In this document: positions 20,062 through 28,632 of the stretch, in pieces | How positions within the stretch are numbered: position 1 is the stretch's first letter | How the letters are laid out: each line of letters begins with the position of its first letter | Assembly: GCA_009909005.1 (NCBI GenBank) | Contig: JAAAOG010000090.1 | Span: 1 to 44,231, forward strand | DNA: 44,231 bases | Direction of reading: 5' to 3' | Source of the DNA: Alphaproteobacteria bacterium | Lineage (GTDB): Bacteria > Pseudomonadota > Alphaproteobacteria > DSM-16000 > Inquilinaceae | Translations under genes and position numbers: made by a program | Notes under the pieces: generated by a model | Told to the model about the DNA's origin: nothing | What the model saw: the letters and a program-made list of their open reading frames with translations, nothing else | Databases searched by the model: none

Positions 20062-22203
20062 TTAAGACTCCCGAACAAGGCGGTAGACACGGACGGATCG
20101 GGCATCCACGGGCACGACCTCTTCGAACTCTGCGACGGACGAGCCCGGCTCCCGATCGACCTTCGCGGTGTCGATTTCCAGCGACCAGCGGCGCCCGGTC
20201 GACAGGCGGGGGATACGGAACGGCACGTCACCGATATGCGCGTTGAAGATCAGGAACAGGGAATCGGCTTCGACAGGCGTCCCGTCCGGCTGAAGTTCCG
20301 AGCCGGCATCGCCGGCAAGCAGCACGCCGAGGCAGCGGGCGTAGAAATCCTGCCACTGCTCCATCGTGACCGGCGCGCCGTGCGGCGAATACCAGCTGAT
20401 GTCGGGAGTGCCGTCCGGCGCCTTGACCACGCCGTGCAGATGCCGGCCGCGGCGCAGAACGGGCTGCGCGCGGCGGAACGCGATCATCCGGGCGGTCAAG
20501 GTCTGCAAATCCGCGTAGCGGGGCGAGCGCAGCCGCCAGTCGACCCAGCCGACCTCATTGTCCTGGCAATAGGCATTGTTGTTGCCGTTCTGGGTCCGGC
20601 CGAACTCGTCGCCCGCCCAGATCATCGGCGTTCCCTGGGAGAACAGGATGGTGGCGAGCATATTGCTGATCTGGCGGACCCGGATCGAATCGATGTGCAC
20701 GTCGTCGGTCAGCCCCTCATGACCGTAATTGTCGCTGCAATTGTCGTTATGACCGTCACGGCCGCCTTCTTTGTTCGCCTCATTGTGCTTGGTGTTGTAG
20801 GCGACCGTGTCGAACAGGGTGAAGCCGTCATGGCAGGCGGCGAAATTGATACCGCACCAGGGACGCCTTCCATTGTGCTCGAACAGGTCCGCCGACCCGC
20901 TCAGCGCCCGGGCGAGTTCCGGCAGCATGCCGTGATCGCCGCGCCAGAAGCGGCGCACCGTATCGCGATAGCGGTCATTCCATTCGGCCCATCCGCCCGG
21001 AAACTGGCCGAGGCGGTAGCCGCCGGGGCCGATGTCCCACGGCTCGGCGATCAGCTTCACCGTCGCCAGCACCGGGTCCTGACGGACGGCATCGAAAAAG
21101 CCCGAGCCGGTATCGAATCCCTGCACCTCCCGGCCCAGAGTCGTCGCCAGGTCGAAGCGGAAGCCGTCGACATGCATCTCCGTCACCCAATAACGGAGAC
21201 TGTCCATGACCATCTGGAGGACGCGAGGATGAGACAGGTTGAGCGCGTTTCCGCACCCCGTCTCGTTTAGGTAGTAGCGCGGATTGCCCGGGTCGAGGCG
21301 GTAATAGGAGGCATTGTCGATACCGCGGAAGCTGAGGGTCGGCCCCACCTCCTCGCCTTCGCAGGTATGGTTGTAGACCACGTCGAGGATGACCTCTATC
21401 CCGGCTGCGTGCAGCCGTTTGACCATGGTCTTGAACTCTTCGACCCCGCCTTCGCTTTTGCCGAGATAGCGCTGCTCCGGCGCAAAAAAGCCGAGAGTCG
21501 AATAGCCCCAATAGTTCCGCAGGCTGCGGTCGACGAGGAACTTGTCGTCGACGAAGGCATGCACCGGCATCAGTTCGATCGCCGTCACCCCGAGCCGGGT
21601 CAGATAGGCGATCACGGGCTCGGAGGCGACCGCAAGGAACGTCCCCCGCTCATGCGCCGGAATATCCGGGTGCAGCATGGTCAGGCCGCGGACATGCGCC
21701 TCGTAGACGATCGTGTCCTGCCACGGGACGCGCGGCGGCGTGTCGTCGCCCCAGTCGAAGGTCGACGCGACGACCCGGCCCTTCGGCATCACCGGCGCGC
21801 TGTCCTGGCCGTCGAAGGACAGATCCTGGCGGTGGGAATTGCCCTCATAGCCCTTATGGGCCTCCGACCAGGCGATCTCGCCGACGATCTCCCGCGCATA
21901 GGGATCGAGCAGCAGCTTGTTCGGATTGAAGCGGTGCCCGCGGACCGGATCATAGGGCCCATAAACCCGGTAGCCGTAAAGCACCCCCGGCCGGACATCG
22001 GCCATATAGCCGTGCCAGACCTGATCGGTCCGTTCGGGCAAGGCGACCCGGCGGACCTCGATCTGCCCGGTGACGTCGAACAGGCAGAGCTCGACCTTCT
22101 CGGCATGGGCCGAGAAGAGCGCAAAGTTCACGCCCTCCCCGTCCCATGTCGCCCCCAAAGGATAGGGTCGACCGGGCAGCACCGCGCCTTTCGACAGCTC
22201 CAT
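20062..22203 (-). CDS. glgX: Glycogen debranching enzyme (isoamylase type)
   Basis: A GH13 enzyme of 713 residues that hydrolyses alpha-1,6 branches of limit dextrins. It starts with a CBM48-type domain (GATWDGEGVNFALFSAHAEK). The GH13 motifs follow: VVYNHTCEGEEVGPTLSFRG, nucleophile Asp in GFRFDLATTLGREV, Glu in IAEPWDIGPGGYRLGQFP, and the late CHDGFTLFDTVAYN. The NNNAYCQDNEVGWVDW stretch is typical of GlgX and of TreX. Its ATG shares one base with the glgB stop (TGATG), so translation is coupled. It acts in the cytoplasm on the glucan made by the neighbouring genes. Confidence 0.95.
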   Translation of the reverse strand: MELSKGAVLPGRPYPLGATWDGEGVNFALFSAHAEKVELCLFDVTGQIEVRRVALPERTDQVWHGYMADVRPGVLYGYRVYGPYDPVRGHRFNPNKLLLDPYAREIVGEIAWSEAHKGYEGNSHRQDLSFDGQDSAPVMPKGRVVASTFDWGDDTPPRVPWQDTIVYEAHVRGLTMLHPDIPAHERGTFLAVASEPVIAYLTRLGVTAIELMPVHAFVDDKFLVDRSLRNYWGYSTLGFFAPEQRYLGKSEGGVEEFKTMVKRLHAAGIEVILDVVYNHTCEGEEVGPTLSFRGIDNASYYRLDPGNPRYYLNETGCGNALNLSHPRVLQMVMDSLRYWVTEMHVDGFRFDLATTLGREVQGFDTGSGFFDAVRQDPVLATVKLIAEPWDIGPGGYRLGQFPGGWAEWNDRYRDTVRRFWRGDHGMLPELARALSGSADLFEHNGRRPWCGINFAACHDGFTLFDTVAYNTKHNEANKEGGRDGHNDNCSDNYGHEGLTDDVHIDSIRVRQISNMLATILFSQGTPMIWAGDEFGRTQNGNNNAYCQDNEVGWVDWRLRSPRYADLQTLTARMIAFRRAQPVLRRGRHLHGVVKAPDGTPDISWYSPHGAPVTMEQWQDFYARCLGVLLAGDAGSELQPDGTPVEADSLFLIFNAHIGDVPFRIPRLSTGRRWSLEIDTAKVDREPGSSVAEFEEVVPVDARSVRVYRLVRES

Positions 22204-24938
22204 CAGCGCTTCGTCCCGCCCGGCTTGGTGTTGCGCCCCGCACTACCGGCCCCGGAGCCGGACCGCCCCGGACCCGAATCTTTCCCCGAACCGTTCCCCG
22301 AATCGTCCCCAGCCGTCTTCCCGGACGACCGCCCCGAACCGGAATCGTCCCCAGCCGTCTTCCCGGACGACCGCCCGGAGGGGCTCGTTTTCGACGGTTC
22401 GGACGGCGCCGTCCCGGGGGCCGTCTTGCCGGCGGGTTTCGTTTCGGGAGCCGGCGCGGCAGTCCCCTTGACGGTATCCGCCTCCGCGGCCTCGCCGGGC
22501 TTCAGACCGGCGGTTGTGCCTTCGATCGTCGCGGCAGTCCCGGTCGGTTTGGTCTCCTCGACCGCCGCCCGCTCGGCTTGCGCCTCGTGTTCGACCTTAA
22601 GGACGTCCTTGGGCGGCGTCTGCGGCTCGACCGGCGTTGGCTCGACCACGGCGGTTGCGGCGATCTCCGCCTCCGTCGCCTCGTCCTCGCGGCGCTCCAG
22701 CTCGTCCAGCAAGGCCTGGGGCGCCAGGACGATGGTGCCCAGCGGCGGCAGCGTGAGGTTCAGCGAATAAGGCCGTGCCTGACTGGCGATTTCCTCGGCC
22801 ATGAGACCTCCGCCATTGCCGGCATTGCTGCCGCCATAGAGCTCGGCGTCGGTGTTGAGGATCTCGACCCAGAAGCCGCCCTCGGGGACGCCGGTGCGAT
22901 AGCCTTCGCGCACGACGGGCGTGAAATTGCAGACGATCAGCACCGGCGGCGTCTCGTCGTCGCTCTTGCGGATATAGGCGATGACGGAATTGCCGACGTC
23001 ATTGGCCTCGATCCACTCGAAGCCGGTATGTTCGCAGTCCACCCGATGCAGAGCCGGAAGCTTCTTGTACAGCGCGTTGAGATCGCGCACGAGGCTCTGC
23101 AGGCCGCGATGCCGGTCATACTCCAGCAGGTGCCAGTCCAGGCTCTCGTCGTACTGCCATTCCCGCCATTGTCCGATCTCGCCACCCATGAACAGCAGTT
23201 TCTTGCCGGGCATGGTCCACATGAAGGCGTAATAGGACCGCAGATTGGCAAATCGCTGCCATTCGTCGCCCGACATCTTGTCGAGCAGCGACCCCTTGCC
23301 ATGCACGACCTCATCATGGCTGAGCGGCAGGATGAAATTCTCCGTGAAAGCGTAGAGCAGCCCGAAGGTCAGGTCGTTGTGGTGCCAATGGCGATGGACG
23401 GGGTCCTTCTGCATATAACGGAGTGTATCGTTCATCCAGCCCATGTTCCACTTGTAACCGAAACCGAGGCCGCCCGCATAGATCGGACGCGACACGGCCG
23501 GCCAGGCGGTCGATTCCTCGGCCACGGTGATGGCGCCGGGGAACAGGCCGTAGACCTCGGTATTCATGCGCTTGATGAAATCGATCGCTTCGAGGTTCTC
23601 ATTGCCGCCATACTGGTTCGGGATCCATTCCCCGTGCTTGCGGCTGTAATCGAGATAGAGCATCGAGGCCACGGCATCGACGCGGATGCCGTCGATATGG
23701 AAGGTCTCGAACCAGTAAAGCGCGTTGCCCAAAAGGAAATTCCGCACCTCATTGCGGCCGTAATTGTAGATCAGGGTGTTCCAGTCCATGTGGAACCCCT
23801 TGCGCGGATCGGCATGCTCATAAAGGTGCGTGCCGTCGAACATGCCGAGCCCGTGCTGGTCGGTTGGGAAATGGCCCGGCACCCAGTCGACCAGCACGCC
23901 GATATTGTGCTTGTGGCACGTGTCGATGAAGTACTGGAAATCCTCCGGCGGCCCGAAGCGGCTGGTGGAGGCGTAGAGACCGATCGGCTGATAGCCCCAG
24001 GAGCCGTCGAACGGAAACTCGCAGACCGGCATCAGCTCGATATGGGTAAAGCCCATGTCGGCGACATAGGTCACCAGCCGGTCAGCCAGCTCGCGATAGG
24101 TCAGATAGCGGCCCTGCTCTTCCGGCACCCGTTGCCAGGAGCCGAGATGGACCTCGTAGATGGAAATCGGGGCGCCACGGGCATGCGCCTGCCAGCGGGT
24201 GTCCATCCACTCCTTGTCGGTCCAGTCATATTTCGGAATGCCATGGACGACGGAGGCGGTTTTCGGCGGCTGCTCGGAATAGAAGGCATAGGGGTCGGCC
24301 TTCAGCGGCATCAGCTGGCCGCGGGCGCCCCGAAGCTCGAACTTGTAGCGTGCCCCCTCCTGGACGCCGGGGAGGAACAGCTCCCAGATGCCGTTGCCCA
24401 TATGCAGGCGCATCGGGTTGACGCGGCCATCCCAATTGTTGAAGTCGCCGACGACGGAGACCCGCTGGGCATTGGGCGCCCAGACGGTGAAGCAGGTGCC
24501 CGGCACGCCCTCCAGGCGGATGGGATGGGCGCCGAGTCGTTCGAAGGCGCGCAGGTGCAGCCCCTCGCCGAACAGATGCAGGTCCAGCTCGCCAAGCGCG
24601 GTCGGGAACCGGTAGGCGTCCTCGATGACCGACACCGTCTCCGGAAACTCGAGTCTCAGCCTGTAGGCGAATCGCTGCCGCTTCTCCGGTATGACGCCGT
24701 GGAAGAAGCCCTGCTCGTGCGCCCGTTCCAGATCGCACAGCTCGCGGCCGCTCGCCGTCTCGACCACGGTGACCCGATTGGCCTGGGGCTGGATGGTCCG
24801 CACGACGACCTCGCCTTCGGTCGCCTGCGGCGCATCTTCGCCATCGACGCGCAGGTGCAGGCCCAGGACCCGGAAGGGATCGTTGTGCCGCGCCTGAACG
24901 ATGGCCTCGATGTCAGACTTGTCCGTTACAGGTCCCAT
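22203..24938 (-). CDS. glgB: 1,4-alpha-glucan branching enzyme with disordered C-terminal tail
   Basis: Transfers a cut alpha-1,4 segment to a C6 position, making alpha-1,6 branches. Residues about 1-730 are a standard GlgB: N-terminal domains, the CBM48 segment with [21 protein letters not shown], the GH13 nucleophile Asp in [16 protein letters not shown], Glu in [13 protein letters not shown] and the [15 protein letters not shown] motif. A tail of about 180 residues rich in Thr, Pro, Glu, Ser, Gly and Lys follows, including two copies of the 14-residue repeat [14 protein letters not shown]. Most GlgB proteins end near 730, so this 911-residue form is unusual. It lies 110 bases past treS and is coupled to glgX. 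Confidence 0.95.
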   Translation of the reverse strand: MGPVTDKSDIEAIVQARHNDPFRVLGLHLRVDGEDAPQATEGEVVVRTIQPQANRVTVVETASGRELCDLERAHEQGFFHGVIPEKRQRFAYRLRLEFPETVSVIEDAYRFPTALGELDLHLFGEGLHLRAFERLGAHPIRLEGVPGTCFTVWAPNAQRVSVVGDFNNWDGRVNPMRLHMGNGIWELFLPGVQEGARYKFELRGARGQLMPLKADPYAFYSEQPPKTASVVHGIPKYDWTDKEWMDTRWQAHARGAPISIYEVHLGSWQRVPEEQGRYLTYRELADRLVTYVADMGFTHIELMPVCEFPFDGSWGYQPIGLYASTSRFGPPEDFQYFIDTCHKHNIGVLVDWVPGHFPTDQHGLGMFDGTHLYEHADPRKGFHMDWNTLIYNYGRNEVRNFLLGNALYWFETFHIDGIRVDAVASMLYLDYSRKHGEWIPNQYGGNENLEAIDFIKRMNTEVYGLFPGAITVAEESTAWPAVSRPIYAGGLGFGYKWNMGWMNDTLRYMQKDPVHRHWHHNDLTFGLLYAFTENFILPLSHDEVVHGKGSLLDKMSGDEWQRFANLRSYYAFMWTMPGKKLLFMGGEIGQWREWQYDESLDWHLLEYDRHRGLQSLVRDLNALYKKLPALHRVDCEHTGFEWIEANDVGNSVIAYIRKSDDETPPVLIVCNFTPVVREGYRTGVPEGGFWVEILNTDAELYGGSNAGNGGGLMAEEIASQARPYSLNLTLPPLGTIVLAPQALLDELERREDEATEAEIAATAVVEPTPVEPQTPPKDVLKVEHEAQAERAAVEETKPTGTAATIEGTTAGLKPGEAAEADTVKGTAAPAPETKPAGKTAPGTAPSEPSKTSPSGRSSGKTAGDDSGSGRSSGKTAGDDSGNGSGKDSGPGRSGSGAGSAGRNTKPGGTKR
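22300..22380 (-). repeat. 42-base direct repeat in the glgB tail
   Basis: Two nearly identical copies begin at 22300 and 22342, a period of 42 bases (14 codons), coding for the Ser/Gly/Lys/Asp-rich repeat at the end of GlgB. The repeat is in frame and is likely to vary in copy number between strains. Confidence 0.8.
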
Positions 24939-25048
24939 TCTTGTTTACTCCGTTGGGGGCTTGGGACCTCCAGTTCCTCAAAGGTCACCAGGAGCGGGGC
25001 GGTCAGCCCTGTCGCGGCACCTCGCCGGAAGCCCGCACCGACCGCCGT

Positions 25049-28000
25049 TCATCCGGCCGGGAATACGGCTTCGCCCTGGGGCGCATCAAGCAGTGCGATG
25101 ACACCCGCGGTCGGGATCGAAAGCCAGCCCGGTCGGTTTGCGGCTTCATAGTTGATTTCGTAGAGCGCCTTTTCGAGAATCAGCAAGTCAAGCAGCTGCT
25201 GTGCCACGGCGGCATCCGGGGGAAAACTGACGCAGTCGCCGATGAAGGCACGATACGCGCCCAGGAACGCCTCCGTCGCCAGACGCCGCCACGTCATGGC
25301 CTGACCCAGAAGCTCATCATACCAGTCCGGGCTGGTTTCGGCAGCCGATTTGGCACCCGCCCAGGCGGCGTAGTCGAAGGAGCGGACCATCCCGGCCACG
25401 TCGCGCATGGGGCTTTTCTTGGCGCGCCGTTCGGCCAGGCCCCGCCGCGGTTCCCCCTCGAAGTCGACCAGGATGAAATCGTCGCCGGCGACCAGGACCT
25501 GGCCCAGATGATAGTCGCCATGATGGCGCGTCTTCGCCGCCTCGGGGACCACGGAAACGAGTTTCCGGATCAATGCCTGGCAGTCATCCCGCCGCTCGAT
25601 CAGCCGCGAGACCAGGGCACCGACGCCGGCAGACAGCGTCGGCCGGACCTGTTCCAGGGTCGAGAAGGCGTGGTTCGCCTGCTCCAGCACGTCGGTCTCG
25701 ATTCCCGCCATGTCGTCGGCGGTCATCGGCTCGGGATCGAAATTCGGGTTGCCGGTGTCCAGGGCCAGGGCGCGATGCAGTTCCGCCGTGCGCCGGCCGA
25801 GCGTCGCCGCCTGCTGCAGATAGACGGCGTGCCGCTCCTCCATCGACATGTCCGGGCCGCCGATGCCAAGGCGCATCTCCTCCAGGTGGCGCTGGAGATA
25901 TTCGAGCGTGTAGTCCCAGCCATTGCCCTGGCTGCGCTCGAAGCGCTGCAGGATGGCGAGCGCGGTCGGCGTGCCGTCCCCTGACACATGCACCACCGAC
26001 CCCAGCAGCGCCGGCGTATTGGCGTAACCGGCCACTTCGGTGAGGAAACGGCCCATTTCGACTTCCGGATGGATGCCCGGCGACAGGCGGCGATAGGCCT
26101 TGAGGATCATCTTTTCGCCGACGATGATCGAGGTGTTGCTCTGCTCGGCGCCGAGTCGGCGCACCTCGTCGGCATCCTCCACGGTGACGGTTTCCAGCTC
26201 CGACCCCGGCTCGAAACGCCAGCGGCCGGTCTGGCCGTCGACCTCGGCCCCGGCGCGGATCGCCTGCACCATAGCGGGCGCGAAGCTGGGATCCGCCGCC
26301 GCATCGATCAGGGCGCCGAGTGAGGGGCCGCGGCGGATCTTGGCGAGCGTATAGGGCAGCAGGGCGGAGACGGTGGTGGCAGCCGTCTCGTCCCAGCGCG
26401 AGGCCACGGGCAGGAAATAGCGCTGCGATTTTCCGTAACCGCGCAGGTCGGTCTCGACAATCAGCGAGAAAAGATGCTGGCCGGCACCGGGGATGCGTGC
26501 CCCGTCGATCACGCGGATGCCGGCGATGCCCGCGTCCTTCGCCGCAAACCAGCGCTGATTTGCGACATAGGGCGGAAGGACCTCGCGCACGAGCTGTTGG
26601 CCCATCCGTCCTTTCGTCAGGCTGTTCCAACCCTCGGACATGACGAGTGTGATGAGATCGGGCATCGGCTCCGGGATCGGTTCGTGCCAGCGCGGCAGTT
26701 CGGCTTCCGCCTCCAGGAGGAACCAGTAGAAGGCGTAGGGCGGGGCCGTCAGAAGATACGGCAAATCGCCGATCGGCGGAAAGGTGCTGCGTCCCAGCAA
26801 TTCCACCGGCACCCGTCCCTTGAAGCGCGACAGGTCGAGCTCCACCGCCTGCGCCTGGCGCGACAGATTGGCCACACAGAGGATGATCTCGTCCTCCAGC
26901 TCGCGCAGATAGGCCAGGATCTTGCGGTTGCCGGGATAGAGGAAGGTCTGGCTGCCGCGGCCAAAGGCGCGGTGCTGCTGGCGCACCGCGATCAGGCGCT
27001 TCATCCAGTTGAGCTGGGAGGAGGAGCTGCGCTGCTGCGCTTCGACATTCACCGCGTCGAAGCCGTAGATCTGGTTCATGATCGGCGGCAGGTAGACCCG
27101 GGCCGGGTCGGCCCGCGAGAAGCCGCCATTGCGGTCCGGCGACCATTGCATCGGCGTCCGCACGCTGTCGCGGTCGCCCAGGAAAATATTGTCCCCCATG
27201 CCGATCTCGTCGCCGTAATAGATGATCGGCGTGCCCGGCATGGAGAACAGCAGGCTGTTCATCAGCTCGATCTTGCGGCGGTCGTTTTCCATCAGCGGCG
27301 CGAGGCGGCGGCGGATCCCGAGATTGAGGCGCGCCCGCGGTTCCGCCGCGTAGAACCGCCACAGGTAATCCCGCTCCCGGTCCGTGACCATTTCCAGCGT
27401 CAGTTCATCGTGATTCCGCAGAAAGATCGCCCATTGGCAGGTCGAGGGAATGTCCGGGGTCTGCCGCATGATGTCGGTGATCGGAAAGCGGTCCTCCATG
27501 GCGATGGCCATGTACATGCGCGGCATCAGCGGGAAGTGGAACGCCATGTGGCATTCGTCGCCATCGCCGAAATAGGGGGCCGTGTCCTCCGGCCATTGAT
27601 TGGCCTCGGCCAGGAAAAAGGCATGCGCGTGCGTCTCGTCGAGCGCGCTGCGCAGCTGCTTCAGAACGTGATGGCTCTCCGGCAGGTTTTCGTTCGAGGT
27701 GCCGTCGCGCTCGACCAGATAGGGGATGGCATCCAGCCGCAGCCCGTCGACGCCGCTGTCGAGCCAGAAGCGCATGACCTCGGTGACCGCCTCCACCACG
27801 CGCGGATTGTCGAAATTGAGGTCCGGCTGGTGGCTGAAAAAACGGTGCCAGTAATATTGCTGTGCCACCGGGTCCCAGGCCCAGTTCGAGACTTCGGTAT
27901 CGGTGAAGATGATCCGGGTCTCCGGCCAGCGGCGGTCATCGTCCGACCAGACGTACCAGTCCCGGTGTTTCGAGCCCTTGCGGGCCTTCCGCGCCCTCTG

Positions 28001-28360
28001 GAACCAGGGGTGCTGGTCCGAGGTGTGATTGATGACGAGCTCGGTAATGACCCGGATACCGCGGGCATGCGCCGCTTTCACAAAGCGCCGGAACTCCCCC
28101 ATCGTCCCGTAACTGCTGTTGATATTCTTGTAGTCCGAAATGTCATAGCCGTCGTCTCGCAGCGGCGACGGGTAGAATGGCAGAATCCAGACCGCGCTGA
28201 TGCCGAGATCCTTCAAATAATCCAGTTTTTCCGTCAGCCCGCGGAAGTCGCCGATCCCGTCATTATTCGAATCGAAGAACGCCTTGACATGAAGCTGATA
28301 GATGATCGCGTCCTTGTACCAAAGCGGGTCGGACCGGTCGATGGTCGTGCTGGCGCGCAT
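25049..28360 (-). CDS. treS: Trehalose synthase-maltokinase fusion
   Basis: A 1103-residue two-domain enzyme. Residues about 1-560 are trehalose synthase (GH13): WYKDAIIYQLHVKAFFDSN, nucleophile Asp in GLRLDAIPYLVERDG, Glu in FFLAEANQWPED and the RNHDELTLEMV motif; this interconverts trehalose and maltose. Residues about 590-1103 are a maltokinase of the aminoglycoside-phosphotransferase-like fold, with HGDYHLGQ (catalytic Asp), ILVDFEGEPRRG and KKSPMRDVAGMVRSFDYAA, making maltose-1-phosphate with ATP. The product feeds GlgE, encoded just upstream. The ATG at 28360 is chosen because the conserved part begins there; the frame is open 35 codons further. About 272 bases without a gene precede it, with a TTGACA at 28479-28484 (minus strand) but no good -10. 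Confidence 0.95.
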   Translation of the reverse strand: MRASTTIDRSDPLWYKDAIIYQLHVKAFFDSNNDGIGDFRGLTEKLDYLKDLGISAVWILPFYPSPLRDDGYDISDYKNINSSYGTMGEFRRFVKAAHARGIRVITELVINHTSDQHPWFQRARKARKGSKHRDWYVWSDDDRRWPETRIIFTDTEVSNWAWDPVAQQYYWHRFFSHQPDLNFDNPRVVEAVTEVMRFWLDSGVDGLRLDAIPYLVERDGTSNENLPESHHVLKQLRSALDETHAHAFFLAEANQWPEDTAPYFGDGDECHMAFHFPLMPRMYMAIAMEDRFPITDIMRQTPDIPSTCQWAIFLRNHDELTLEMVTDRERDYLWRFYAAEPRARLNLGIRRRLAPLMENDRRKIELMNSLLFSMPGTPIIYYGDEIGMGDNIFLGDRDSVRTPMQWSPDRNGGFSRADPARVYLPPIMNQIYGFDAVNVEAQQRSSSSQLNWMKRLIAVRQQHRAFGRGSQTFLYPGNRKILAYLRELEDEIILCVANLSRQAQAVELDLSRFKGRVPVELLGRSTFPPIGDLPYLLTAPPYAFYWFLLEAEAELPRWHEPIPEPMPDLITLVMSEGWNSLTKGRMGQQLVREVLPPYVANQRWFAAKDAGIAGIRVIDGARIPGAGQHLFSLIVETDLRGYGKSQRYFLPVASRWDETAATTVSALLPYTLAKIRRGPSLGALIDAAADPSFAPAMVQAIRAGAEVDGQTGRWRFEPGSELETVTVEDADEVRRLGAEQSNTSIIVGEKMILKAYRRLSPGIHPEVEMGRFLTEVAGYANTPALLGSVVHVSGDGTPTALAILQRFERSQGNGWDYTLEYLQRHLEEMRLGIGGPDMSMEERHAVYLQQAATLGRRTAELHRALALDTGNPNFDPEPMTADDMAGIETDVLEQANHAFSTLEQVRPTLSAGVGALVSRLIERRDDCQALIRKLVSVVPEAAKTRHHGDYHLGQVLVAGDDFILVDFEGEPRRGLAERRAKKSPMRDVAGMVRSFDYAAWAGAKSAAETSPDWYDELLGQAMTWRRLATEAFLGAYRAFIGDCVSFPPDAAVAQQLLDLLILEKALYEINYEAANRPGWLSIPTAGVIALLDAPQGEAVFPAG

Positions 28361-28632
28361 CTTGAAGCTCTCGGGCGGAAGACACGGGGACGGACGGCAG
28401 GACGATCGCCGGCCGGTTCCTTCTTCGTTTTGCGCTGAAGCAGCGAGGTGAAAGCAGCCAATCAAGCCCGTCCCGGCCTGTCAAGGCTTTGCGGGGTACG
28501 CTGCCCGATTACCGCGTGCATTCCTCCCATGCCCGGAACGCGGGGTACGGCACGGCCGGCCGGGCGCCGGAAAGCCCCTCGCCTTCCGCCCGGCGGCCGT
28601 CTCCGCTTTAGCCTGCCGGCTCCCCCTCAGGA

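Noticed and set aside
22146-25151. A plus-strand open frame of 1001 codons
   Set aside because: It lies opposite glgB and glgX, whose motifs are unmistakable. Long antisense frames are expected in high-GC coding DNA, and this one has no recognisable domain.
28361-28632. A TTGACA at 28479-28484 considered as the treS promoter
   Set aside because: The hexamer at 17-base spacing (TTGGCT) is a poor -10, so it is mentioned only in the treS entry.
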